From Oceanipulchritudo sp049975345 (GTDB taxonomy: Bacteria > Verrucomicrobiota > Verrucomicrobiia > Opitutales > Oceanipulchritudinaceae), in NCBI GenBank assembly GCA_049975345.1, contig JBNGDP010000002.1:1-64000 (forward strand): a stretch of 64,000 nt of DNA, read 5' to 3'. Numbering within the stretch: position 1 is the first letter of the stretch; each line of letters starts with the position of its first letter. The position numbers were made by a program, and so were the translations under genes. Shown in pieces: positions 25,340-34,700 of this stretch. Under the pieces are notes generated by a model. That model did no database searches and was not told where the DNA came from. It saw only the letters and a program-made list of their open reading frames with translations.

Positions 25340-27166
25340 TTATTCAGTACCGAATCTCCTCCAATCGGACAGGGAAAAATCAAAGAGCCAGTCCGTGGGA
25401 TATTCAGCCTGAAGGGTGAAGAACCAGTTGTCCTGATTGTATGAATACAGGAAAGGTCCCCGGTCTTCGGTTCCGGCCAGCCAGCCCTCGCCGGCGAACC
25501 AGAGATAATTCAGGCCGCCCGCATGATGCACCGCACCCCAGCCAAACTCCCGCTGTTGAATCCAGGCATCACGCGTGGCCCGGATGATTCCAAAACAGCC
25601 GGCATCCATGCCTCCGCCGGGCAGGGGCGCCAGATCCGGCCATGCGAGTATGGCCGGATGCGTTTCGATGCTGGAAAAGCGCACCGGACCACCGGATTGC
25701 CCCTCCAGCTGGAAGGGCCCGTCCATGCCGGGGAACGTTTCCGCTTCGGCCTCCTCGGAGCGAAGGACATCCGCGTCGTTCTCGATATAGGCAATATCCC
25801 AGAAAACCTTCCCGGGAACCGGATCGATGCAGCGCACTTCGAAAAAGCCATCCAGGCCTTCCTCAAGAACCCGGGTTTCGCCATCGGCGGACATCAGGGC
25901 GATGCGCGGGGTCCATGTCCCGCAGGCAACGCGTGCGGGCGTCCATGCGTCGATGATGTATTCCTCCGGAAGACTCTCGCCGGTCAGCCGCAGCTCCATG
26001 GTTTCCTTGTCCAGCAGAAGCAAGACCGGCGCGCTGCCGGACCGGCCGTGGTATATCCCCGCATCGAGCAGGACAATCTGCGGTCCCGGATCCATCACTT
26101 CCGTTCCGCCATCGCTCAATTGAGCGAGCCAGCCGCCCTTGCTGGTTAGGATGGTGCCCGTTCCCGTGCGCAGATCCGGTTCGGCACGGAGGATTTTTCC
26201 CTCCGCGAAGAGCGTGCCTTCCTCCTCCACCAGCCCGTCCTGCAGCCGCCAGATTCGTCCGGACCGGTCCAGGGCGAGGAGGCTGCCGTCCCCGCGGATT
26301 CCCAGTCCGGCCGCCGGTTCCTCCAGCATGGCCAGGGCAGGACCTTCCAGCGCGCGGGTCTCAAGGGAAACGGCCGCCACCATGCCGGCGCGGGTGGACA
26401 CGATCAACCTTTCATGGAGGGGATCCTGAATGACACTGGTCAAGGCCGTGCCATCCAAATGGAGCGTACCGGTGATGTTCAGGCTGCCATCCAGGAAGAA
26501 GAGGGTTCCCTCCCTGTCCCAGAGGAGCAGTTCAACCGGCTCATCCGGAACGAGGAGACCGCCCTGTAATCCGCTTTCCGATACCAGCCCGTATTGGGTG
26601 GCCCCGGTGGCGCGGTTGACAAGCATGGCCCGGCCGGAATGGTCCCCGCCGAGGACCCAATTTCCCGATGAATCCACCGCCAGGGCATGGACCTGTTCCA
26701 GGCCCGGGTTCCTCACATCAATGGAATCAAAGGTGGCGGCATCCCTCATCCGGAATTGCGCACCGTTGCCCATGACGGCGACTTTCGTGCCATCCTCCGT
26801 CAGGGCCAGTCCGGTGAGGGCCATGTCACCGGCATGGATGGATTGCATCCCATCGGCCGGGCTCCAGCTGTGGAGCATGCCGGAAACGTCACCCCAGACC
26901 GCCCGTTGCCCGTCCGCGCTGATCCGTACCCCTGTGAGCCCCATCGGGGCAACATTCCCTTCAAGCAGGAGCTGCCCGGTGCCAAGGTCCCGCACGAGCA
27001 TCCGCCCGTCGGTCATGGCGCAGGCGACGCGGTTGGCCCCGGCGGAAAAGGCCGCCTCCTGGATGGATCCTCCCCAGGTATTCCCCTCCCACACCGTCCT
27101 CCCGCAAAGGATCCCCGGGAGGCAGGCGGCGTATGCAAAAAGGAATCGGGAATTCATGGCGTTCAT
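25340..27166 (-). CDS. Secreted WD40-like repeat protein
   Basis: A 608-aa protein with a short signal peptide (FLFAYAACLPGILCG, cleavage near 22). Residues about 25-450 form repeated blades of about 40 residues (for example MLVRDLGTGQLLLEG, VRISADGQRAVWGD, LALTEDGTKVAVMG), typical of a beta-propeller. The last about 70 residues, with GWLAGTEDRGPFLYSYN and a WLFDFSLSDWRRFG end, are the C-terminal module I know from secreted proteins of Opitutales. No enzymatic motif is seen; probably a scaffold or binding protein at the cell surface. It converges with the TonB receptor gene and its stop is close to that gene's end. Confidence 0.55.
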   Translation of the reverse strand: MNAMNSRFLFAYAACLPGILCGRTVWEGNTWGGSIQEAAFSAGANRVACAMTDGRMLVRDLGTGQLLLEGNVAPMGLTGVRISADGQRAVWGDVSGMLHSWSPADGMQSIHAGDMALTGLALTEDGTKVAVMGNGAQFRMRDAATFDSIDVRNPGLEQVHALAVDSSGNWVLGGDHSGRAMLVNRATGATQYGLVSESGLQGGLLVPDEPVELLLWDREGTLFFLDGSLNITGTLHLDGTALTSVIQDPLHERLIVSTRAGMVAAVSLETRALEGPALAMLEEPAAGLGIRGDGSLLALDRSGRIWRLQDGLVEEEGTLFAEGKILRAEPDLRTGTGTILTSKGGWLAQLSDGGTEVMDPGPQIVLLDAGIYHGRSGSAPVLLLLDKETMELRLTGESLPEEYIIDAWTPARVACGTWTPRIALMSADGETRVLEEGLDGFFEVRCIDPVPGKVFWDIAYIENDADVLRSEEAEAETFPGMDGPFQLEGQSGGPVRFSSIETHPAILAWPDLAPLPGGGMDAGCFGIIRATRDAWIQQREFGWGAVHHAGGLNYLWFAGEGWLAGTEDRGPFLYSYNQDNWFFTLQAEYPTDWLFDFSLSDWRRFGTE

Positions 27167-27185
27167 TTTTAGTGTCCAAAAATAA

Positions 27186-28325
27186 CTACATTCTCAGCGG
27201 TGGAGCCACTTTGCCCTGATCGGAGGAAACTTCCGCCGGTCCTGTCCGGTAAATGGGCGCGTCGGGATCCATTCCGATCATCCCGGCGACATCGTCGTGC
27301 AGCTTGTACTGGCGGCAGAGGCCATCAAGGGGTTCCCCGCGCAGTTCGATCTGTTCGAGCGAAAAGGCCCCCATTCCGGCCTGGGCGCAGTACCGCAGGT
27401 AGGCCGGCAGTTCCGGCGTCAGTCCGATCGACTGCAGCTGCTTCTCCACCTGGACAAGCTCGCAGCAGACCCGGTCGCAGGCGAGCCAGTCGGTCGAGAC
27501 AACCGCCAGGTGCGAGGGCACGGGATCGCCCCAGCACGGGCCCTCCCCTTCCATGCCTTCAAAACCGTCAATCACCGCAAGATCCGGACGGATCCCATTG
27601 TGGGCAAGAAGGAAGAGGTTGTCATGCAGGTGCTGGTTGGTGCTCCCGTGCATGCGGCTCTTGTCCGAGCGGCCGCCCTGTTTCGAGAAGTTCTTCACAT
27701 CAATAATCGGGCTGCACATGAAGATGTTTTTCCCGGAAAAGGTCAGGGCCACATTGTTGTGGGTTTTCAGCTTGGCAAGGGAAACGCGGAAATAGGAATC
27801 GTCCAGGATAAGCCGCGAAATGCGCACATCCGGATAGGTGCCGTTGATGTTCAACAGCTTGTAGCCCTCCTGGTTCAAGTCCTTGAAGACAAGGGGCAAC
27901 TTCCGGTCCAGGTTGGTATAGCCCAGCGTCTCAAACCCTTCCAGGGTCATGCCGTTCGGGGTGGATTCCGCCACCACCATGTCGCGGAATCCAAGGTGGC
28001 GAAACCAGTCGGCCACGATTTCCAACTGCTCGAAATGGCTGGAGGACAATTCGGCGTTGGCACCCCAATCCCCGTCGTAGTTCACCATGTTCGGCTTCAG
28101 GAGGATGCGCTTGCCGTGCGCGGCCCGCAGGATTTCGCGCTTCACCAGTTCCAGGGCGCGGAGGAGGTTCTCCCGCCGGTCCGCCCCGCTGGTGAGGGCC
28201 ACCGGGCTGAGGGGGGCGGACGGGGACTCCGCGGAAACCGGATTCCGTCCCAGCAGGCCGGTCACGGTTCCGATCAGGCCGGCCTTGAGGAAATGGCGCC
28301 GGTTGCACAAAACGCGGGTATGCAT
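27186..28325 (-). CDS. Tat-exported DUF362 family protein
   Basis: A 379-aa protein starting at ATG 28325; the frame is open to 28448, but the Tat signal fixes the start: CNRRHFLKAGLIGTVTGLLG (twin-arginine, residues about 8-27). The body matches the DUF362 family in my recollection: KRILLKPNMVNYDGDWGANA (about 84-103) and RVSLAKLKTHNNVALTFSGKN (about 190-210). Function is unknown; relatives in archaea and bacteria often carry Fe-S ferredoxin domains, absent here. Export as a folded protein suggests a cofactor. The gene is divergent from cutA, with the upstream intergenic region of about 85 bases shared. Confidence 0.7.
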   Translation of the reverse strand: MHTRVLCNRRHFLKAGLIGTVTGLLGRNPVSAESPSAPLSPVALTSGADRRENLLRALELVKREILRAAHGKRILLKPNMVNYDGDWGANAELSSSHFEQLEIVADWFRHLGFRDMVVAESTPNGMTLEGFETLGYTNLDRKLPLVFKDLNQEGYKLLNINGTYPDVRISRLILDDSYFRVSLAKLKTHNNVALTFSGKNIFMCSPIIDVKNFSKQGGRSDKSRMHGSTNQHLHDNLFLLAHNGIRPDLAVIDGFEGMEGEGPCWGDPVPSHLAVVSTDWLACDRVCCELVQVEKQLQSIGLTPELPAYLRYCAQAGMGAFSLEQIELRGEPLDGLCRQYKLHDDVAGMIGMDPDAPIYRTGPAEVSSDQGKVAPPLRM

Positions 28326-28410
28326 GATTCTTGAATATTTCCATCCTTCGTTGGCGTAAACAGGAAATTTGGAATATTTTATGTTACCGTTAACCCGCGG
28401 AACGCTGTCC

Positions 28411-28740
28411 ATGCCAAACGAACCTTCCCTTCGCATCGCCTGGACCACGGTGGAAACGAGTGGGCAGGCTGAAAAACTTGCCCGCCTGGCCGTGGAGTCG
28501 AACCTCGCCGCCTGCGTGCAGATCGACGCCCCGATCCGATCCGTTTACCAATGGAAGGGCACAGTGGAATCCACAACGGAAGTGCGCTTGTGGATCAAGT
28601 ATCCGGCCGGCAACGAAATGGCGCTTTGGGAACTGATCCGCGGAAACCACCCCTACGGGATTCCACAGTGGATCGCCGTCGATGCGGCGGCGGTTTCCTC
28701 CGCTTACCGGGACTGGGCTCTCGGTCAGTCCGCCGACTGA
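28411..28740 (+). CDS. cutA: CutA1-like divalent-cation tolerance protein
   Basis: A 109-aa protein with the small ferredoxin-like fold of CutA1: LAVESNLAACVQID (about 27-40), YQWKGTVESTTE (about 47-58) and the HPYGIPQWIAVD segment near the C-terminus, matching the CutA signature HPYE-x-P. These proteins form trimers and are linked to copper and other metal handling. ATG 28411 is preferred over upstream ATG 28381. It converges with the ABC ATPase gene; both stop codons sit in one hairpin (28735-28755). Confidence 0.85.
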   Translation: MPNEPSLRIAWTTVETSGQAEKLARLAVESNLAACVQIDAPIRSVYQWKGTVESTTEVRLWIKYPAGNEMALWELIRGNHPYGIPQWIAVDAAAVSSAYRDWALGQSAD

Positions 28741-28755
28741 GGCCCGTCCTCAGTC
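28735..28755. terminator. Bidirectional hairpin between cutA and the ABC ATPase gene
   Basis: GACTGAGG and CCTCAGTC form a perfect 8-bp stem with a 5-base loop. The cutA stop TGA (28738-28740) and the complement of the ATPase stop (28750-28752) lie inside the arms. There is no T-run on either side, so it may act as a bidirectional terminator or a 3' stabiliser rather than a classic intrinsic terminator. Confidence 0.5.
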
Positions 28756-29631
28756 TTCAAAGCGGTCGTAATCGCCGATCTCCCCCTTGAGGATCGGTTT
28801 CATGACGATGTCCGGATCGGGGCTGGGGATGGCGGAAAGCAGCCCCACGGTGTAGGGGTGCCTGGGCTCCTTGAAGATCTCCCCCACCGGCCCGTGCTCG
28901 ACGATCTTCCCCTGGTACATGACCGCTACCTCGTCGCAGATATGACGCACCACGCTGAGGTCATGGGCGACAAAAATGTAGGTCAGGTCGAACTCCTCCT
29001 GCAGGTCCTCGAGAAGATTGATGACCTGGGCCTGGACCGAGACATCCAGGGCGGAAACGGCCTCGTCGGCCACCACCAGCGACGGATTCAGGACAAGGGC
29101 CCGGGCAATGCCGATGCGCTGCCGCTGGCCGCCGGAGAAGGCATGGGGATAGCGCTGCATGTGAATCGCCCGCATGCCGACCTTTTCCAGCATCTCCGCG
29201 ACCTTGTCCTTGCGTTCCCGCGCGGTGCCGATCCGGTGAATGAGCAAGGGCTCCCCGACAATGTCCCCGACGGTCATGCGCGGATTCAATGAGGAAAAGG
29301 GATCCTGGAAAATCATCTGCATTTCACGGCGGAGCGGTTTCAGGTCACGGGGCCGGACCCGGGCCAGGTCGACCACCCCGCCTTCGGAATGAAAGAGCAC
29401 CTCCCCGCTGGTCGGGGCAATGGCCCGGAGGATGGAGCGGGCACAGGTCGTCTTGCCGGATCCGCTCTCCCCGACAATTCCAAGCGTGGTGCCACGCTTC
29501 AGGTCAAAGCTGACATCGTCGACGGCGCGGACCATGTCGACCTGCTTTTTCACCAGTCCCTTGGCGTAGATCGGGAAATACTTGCACAGGTTGCGCACGC
29601 GCAGCAGATGCCCATTCATTGCGTCGCTCAT
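28750..29631 (-). CDS. Oligopeptide-type ABC transporter ATPase (OppF-like)
   Basis: A 293-aa ATPase of the OppF/DppF kind. Walker A is GESGSGKTT (about 54-62), the signature is FSGGQRQRIGIARAL and Walker B is LVVADEAVSALD. The C-terminal extension GKIVEHGPVGEIFKEPRHPYTVGLL is the OppD/F tail that binds the zinc or Fe-S in some relatives, though Cys ligands are not seen here. Its start overlaps the stop of the gene before it by 4 bases (ATGA). It should hydrolyse ATP for the importer encoded upstream. Confidence 0.9.
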   Translation of the reverse strand: MSDAMNGHLLRVRNLCKYFPIYAKGLVKKQVDMVRAVDDVSFDLKRGTTLGIVGESGSGKTTCARSILRAIAPTSGEVLFHSEGGVVDLARVRPRDLKPLRREMQMIFQDPFSSLNPRMTVGDIVGEPLLIHRIGTARERKDKVAEMLEKVGMRAIHMQRYPHAFSGGQRQRIGIARALVLNPSLVVADEAVSALDVSVQAQVINLLEDLQEEFDLTYIFVAHDLSVVRHICDEVAVMYQGKIVEHGPVGEIFKEPRHPYTVGLLSAIPSPDPDIVMKPILKGEIGDYDRFED

Positions 29632-30629
29632 TGTCCGCCTCCTTTCCTTTCCCGGACGATCGCGGCAATCTCCTCCTCGTCGAGGGCCACCGTTCTACCG
29701 TCGGGGGCCGGGAGCAGCGGCCGCGGGGTGAGGATGTCGTAATCCCCGACGATGCTGTCGATCGTCGGCAGGCGGTCGCGCACATGATCAATGCTTGGGA
29801 TGGCCGCCAGCAGGCCCCGGGAATAAGGATGATACGGATCCTTGAGAATCTGGCGGACCGTTCCCTTCTCAAGGATCCGCCCGCCGAACATCACATTGAC
29901 GAACTCGGCGGTCTGGGCGACAACCCCCAGGTCGTGGGTGATGAAGATCACGCTTGTCCCCATCTGCTTCTGCAGATCCTTGATCAATTCGAGGATTTGG
30001 GCCTGGATGGTAACATCCAGGGCCGTTGTCGGCTCGTCGGCGATGAGGATCTCGGGCTTGCAGACCAGCGCCATGGCAATGACCACTCGCTGGCGCATTC
30101 CCCCGGACAACTCATGCGGAAACTGCTCCAACCGGGTCTCCGGCTTGGGAATGCCGACCTTGTCGATCATCTCGATGGCCATGCGCCGCGCCTCCTCCTC
30201 GGAGACATCCTGATGCAGGAGGATCGCCTCACAGATCTGGTTGCCGATGGTATGCACCGGGCTCAGGGCGGTCATCGGCTCCTGGAAGATCATGCTGATG
30301 TAGCCCCCGCGGATGTCGAAAAGCCGCGGGTCCTTCTCCCCGAGGGCGGTGATCTCGATCGGAGCACCGTTTTTCGGATAAAAGGTGATCTTCCCCCCTG
30401 TGATGCGCCCCGGTTCCTGGATCAGCCGGAGAATGGAGAAGGCCGTCACACTCTTCCCCGATCCGCTTTCCCCGACGATGGCGAGGATGCTGCCGCGCTT
30501 CAGCTCAAAGGAAATCCCCCGCACCGCGGTGAGCGCTCCCTCCTCGGTGAAAAAGGTGACCTCGAGGTCCTCGACGCGGAGGACGATGCCTTCGGATGCG
30601 GGCGCCGGACTGTCTTTTTCGCGGGTCAT
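29628..30629 (-). CDS. Oligopeptide-type ABC transporter ATPase (OppD-like)
   Basis: A 333-aa ATPase. Walker A is VGESGSGKSVT (about 51-61), the signature is LSGGMRQRVVIAMAL and Walker B is ILIADEPTTALD (about 178-189). With the OppF-like protein it should form the ATPase pair of a dipeptide/oligopeptide importer. ATG 30629 follows the permease stop directly (TAA-ATG), and its own stop overlaps the next start. The operon order, binding/permease fusion, permease, ATPase D, ATPase F, is the usual Opp layout apart from the fusion. Confidence 0.9.
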   Translation of the reverse strand: MTREKDSPAPASEGIVLRVEDLEVTFFTEEGALTAVRGISFELKRGSILAIVGESGSGKSVTAFSILRLIQEPGRITGGKITFYPKNGAPIEITALGEKDPRLFDIRGGYISMIFQEPMTALSPVHTIGNQICEAILLHQDVSEEEARRMAIEMIDKVGIPKPETRLEQFPHELSGGMRQRVVIAMALVCKPEILIADEPTTALDVTIQAQILELIKDLQKQMGTSVIFITHDLGVVAQTAEFVNVMFGGRILEKGTVRQILKDPYHPYSRGLLAAIPSIDHVRDRLPTIDSIVGDYDILTPRPLLPAPDGRTVALDEEEIAAIVRERKGGGQ

Positions 30630-31754
30630 TTATCGGGAGCTGTAGGGATCGGCGGCGTCGCGGATGCCGTCCCCCATGTAGTTGAAGGCAAATACAGTGA
30701 CGATGATCATGAAGACCGGCATGAGCAGCCACGGGTAATTGGCCACCACCTGCAGGTCGAGGCAGTCCTGCAGGAGCACCCCCCAGCTGACGATGGGCGG
30801 GCGCAGGCCCAGCCCGAGAAAGCTCAGGCTGGTCTCCCCCAGAATCATTCCCGGGATGCTCAGGGTCAGGGAAACAATGATGTGGCTGGTGAAACCGGGC
30901 AGCAGGTGCCGGAAAATGATGCGCAAATGGCCGGCCCCCATGAGCCGCGCCGCGACCGCGTAATCCTCCTCGCGCAGGGAGAGGATCTTGCCGCGGACCA
31001 CGCGGGCCAGGCCGGTCCAGCCGAGGGCGCTGAGAATCACGGTGATCATGAAGTAGACCGTCAAGGGGCCCCATGTCGGGGGCAGGACCGCGGCCAGGGC
31101 CAGCCATAACGGCAGTCCCGGGAAGGCGCTGATAATCTCGATGGCCCGCTGGATGACGAGGTCGACCTTGCCACCGGCATACCCGGAAATGCCCCCGAGC
31201 AGCAGCCCCAGGAAAAAGGTCAGGGCGATGGCGATCAGGCCGATCGACAGGCTGATCCGGGATCCGTAGATCAACCGGCTGAACAAATCGTGCCCGTACC
31301 GGTCCGAGCCGAGGAAATACCAGACCGGCTGGACGTCGCTGTCCGGCGGCGGATCAAAGCGGCCGTGGTCGACCCCGAAGAGATGCCGGTCCCAGGGGAT
31401 CAGGCCCCAGAGCTTGTAGGGCTCCCCCTTGACGAAAAAGCCCAGGGGAACGATCACATCGTCGCGCTGCAGGTAATAGGTTTCCAGCGTGATCGGATTG
31501 GTGCGGTTGACCATGCCGTTCACGTGAAAACCCTCCGAGAAGCTGAAGCGCGGCATCTGCGGCGGGCAATACATGTAGTCGAAGTTTCTCGCATCCTTGG
31601 TGGTCGGGGCAAGCACCTCGGCAAAGACGGCCATCCCGTACAGGACGACGAGGACGTAGAGGGAAGCCAGGGCCAGCTTGTGCTTGGAAAAGCGCAGGCG
31701 GATCAGTTGCCACTGGGACATGGCCCCTTTCTCGAGCGGCTGCGGGCTTGTCAC
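30630..31754 (-). CDS. Oligopeptide-type ABC transporter permease (OppC-like)
   Basis: A 374-aa permease with a first membrane segment at about 29-48 and five more from about 165. The periplasmic insert (about 60-160) between TM1 and TM2 is larger than usual. The coupling-helix region (ALGWTGLARVVRGKILSLREEDYAVAARLMGAG) carries the EAA-type loop. The start GTG overlaps the fused gene's stop (GTGA). It forms the second transmembrane half with the permease domain of the fusion protein. Confidence 0.9.
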   Translation of the reverse strand: MTSPQPLEKGAMSQWQLIRLRFSKHKLALASLYVLVVLYGMAVFAEVLAPTTKDARNFDYMYCPPQMPRFSFSEGFHVNGMVNRTNPITLETYYLQRDDVIVPLGFFVKGEPYKLWGLIPWDRHLFGVDHGRFDPPPDSDVQPVWYFLGSDRYGHDLFSRLIYGSRISLSIGLIAIALTFFLGLLLGGISGYAGGKVDLVIQRAIEIISAFPGLPLWLALAAVLPPTWGPLTVYFMITVILSALGWTGLARVVRGKILSLREEDYAVAARLMGAGHLRIIFRHLLPGFTSHIIVSLTLSIPGMILGETSLSFLGLGLRPPIVSWGVLLQDCLDLQVVANYPWLLMPVFMIIVTVFAFNYMGDGIRDAADPYSSR

Positions 31755-34700
31755 CGGGAACCTCCTTCCATCCGGATGCGCGGATCCAGCCAGAGAAGCA
31801 GCAGGTCGGAAACCAGTGTTCCCAGAACCCCGAGCAGGGAGAACACCATCAGCATCGAGCCGGCCATGTACATGTCCTCGGCCAGCAGCGAGTTGAGCAT
31901 CAGGGGCCCGACCGTCGGCAGGCTGAGCACCATCGCCACAATCGCCCCGCCGGAAAGCAGGGCCGGGAATATTCCCCCGATCCCGGAAATGAAGGGGTTC
32001 AGGGCCAGGCGCACGGGGTACTTCATGAGAAGCTTGAAGGGGCGAACCCCCTTGGCCCGGGCCGTGGTCACGTAGGGCTTCTTCAGCTCATCGAGAAGAT
32101 TGCCGCGCATCACGCGGATCATGCCCGCCGTTCCCCCGGTTCCGATCACGACGATCGGTATCCAGATGTGCCCGAGAAGGTCCGCGACCTTGCCCCAGCT
32201 CCACTCCGGCTGGGTCGCGTATTCGGGGGAAAACAATCCCGTCACCTGGATTCCAAGGAACTCCCAGGCCCCGTACATGAGAAGAACGGCGAGAAGGAAG
32301 TTCGGGATGCACATCCCCAGGAAGCCGATGATGGAGGCGATGTAGTCCCCGATTGAATACTGCCGGACCGCGGAATAGATCCCGATCGGCAGGGCCACCG
32401 CCCAGGTGAACAAAACCGTCCCAAGGGAGATGAAAAAGGTCAGCATGACGCGCTCCCCGATGACCTTGTTCACGACCCCCTTGGTTTCCATGGACCGTCC
32501 CATGTGTCCCTGCAGGAGGCCCTTGTCCCGGCTGTCGAAGGTGGTGAACCAGTACAGTCCCGACCAGCGGAGGTACTTCTCGAAAGTGCTTGCCTCCAGC
32601 CAGAACATCTCGCGCAGCTGCTCGATCTCCTGCTCGTCGGCCTTGTTGCCGGATTCCTCCAGTTGCATGATCCGGGAGGTGATGTAGTCCCCGGGCGGAA
32701 GCTGGATGATGGAAAAGGAGATGACGGAGATGATGACCAGGGTCGGCACCATGATCAGGAGGCGGCGCCCGATGTAGGGATGCCGGAAGCCGGCCATGAT
32801 GAGCAGGGCCACGACGATCAAGAGGATCAGGTTCCGGATCCAGGCCCCGATGTTGAGCGTCTCCCTGAGGTTCCCCATTTCATCAGGAATGGTCGCCACG
32901 GGGGTGATTTCCCGCAGTTCCTGGATGGTCTGGGCGACCGCCCCGGCGGAGTCCGTGTTTTCCTCAAAGTAGAAGGTTTCGATCCCCGTGTTTCCCGGCG
33001 AGATGAAGTCCCAGCTGTACACCGCCCGGTCCGGGACATTGCGGACCGTGTCCTTGATGGGAACGATCCGCGGCGGGGAATTGGAAATGGAAATGGTCCA
33101 CAGGTTGTCCGCCGCGGTCAGCAGGTTTTCACGGAAGATTTCCACCTGGTTCTCCAGGCCGGTGGCCGTCTTTGCGGCGTCAAAGACTTCCATGGCATGC
33201 CGGTAGGGGCTGCCTTGCGGTGGTTCAATGGCCCCCGGCTCCGCCTCCGCCTCGGGATCGCCATAAAGCCCGCCCCGCAGGTACCAGATGGCATAGCCGC
33301 GCGCCCAGTCGGAATAGGTGGAACAGGGCACGAACATCCGCGGTTCCAGCAGCGGCATGAACTCCCCGTTGCCTGACCAGACGTTGAGGTCGTGCAGGCG
33401 CGCGTCGGTTTCAATCCGGAACAGGTTGCTGGCACGTTCCCGCGGGGTTACCCGGAGCCCGACGTCCGCCCAGTAGTCGGTGACCGCCTGGGCCGCTCCG
33501 CCTTTGACACGCCCGGCAACATTCAGGAAAAACTGCATGCGCGTCCCGTCCGGGAAGGTACGAAAGCCTTCGGCATCGCGTTCCCTCAAACCCAACTCGT
33601 CGAGCAGCTGGTTGGCCCGGTCGGGATCATACTCCGTGAAGGCATGGTACAGCTTCGGCTCATAAAAGGGCGAATCGGGGGGCGGGGCCACCTGCGCCGG
33701 TTCCGCAAGGCCGTTATACTCGGACTTGATGATGTTCTCCCGGTGCAGGGCCAGCGAAAGAGCCTGCCGGAATTTCTTCTCCCGCAGCAGGTCGTGCTTG
33801 TTTTGCGCCTCCGTGTCACCGGGATCGACCCGCCGGTTCTGGTTCGGCTGGATCAGGAAGATGGACCGCTCCCCCATCATCCAGTGCTTGATCTCCGTGC
33901 CATTGCGATCCTTGTTGGCCATCAGGAGACTGTACTGGCCAACCTCCACCCCGCTGGTTTGCAGGGTGATGCTGCCCTGCATGGCATCGACGGCAATCAG
34001 TTCCTGGGTCTTCAGGTCAAAATAGATCCGGTCGATGTAGGGAAGTTGCCGCCCTTCCGTGTCGACGGCGAAGTAATACGGATTCCGGACATAGGTGAAG
34101 GGCAGATTGTTCTTCGCGGTGCGCATAATCCACGGGCGCATGCTGGGCATTTCCGGGTTCTTGATATTCCGGACGTGGAAGTAGACCTGTCGCTCGCGCT
34201 GCAATTTGGCCGCTTCCATCACGGTGGCAATCAACTCCGGATCCCCGATGCTCGGATGATATTGCCTCAGGTAATGGGCCGGCCGGTCGCAAATCTCCCA
34301 ACCCGGAAAGGAGGCCAGCCGCTCCAGGAAGAGGCCGTTGGGAATGGGAAAGCGGAAACGCACCGTGTATTCGTCGATCTTTTCAACCGTTCCAACCTCC
34401 CCCTTGATCCGCAGGATTTCAGGAGCCTGGGGAAGGATTTCCGGGTCCATGACCTCATGCTCGTACCAGAACAGGATATCATCAGCGGTGAAGGGATGCC
34501 CGTCGGACCAGCGGATGCCACGCCGCAGATGGAACGTGAATTCCGTGGAATCCTCGTTCACCTCCCAGCTTTTGGCGATGTGGGGAACGATCGGGTAGCC
34601 GAAGTGGCTCCAGCGCACGAGAAATGGGTAGGACAGGCGATGCGGGTAAATCTGGATCAGCATCGACTCTCCGGTCAGGAAATAAATCCAGGTGCCCCCG

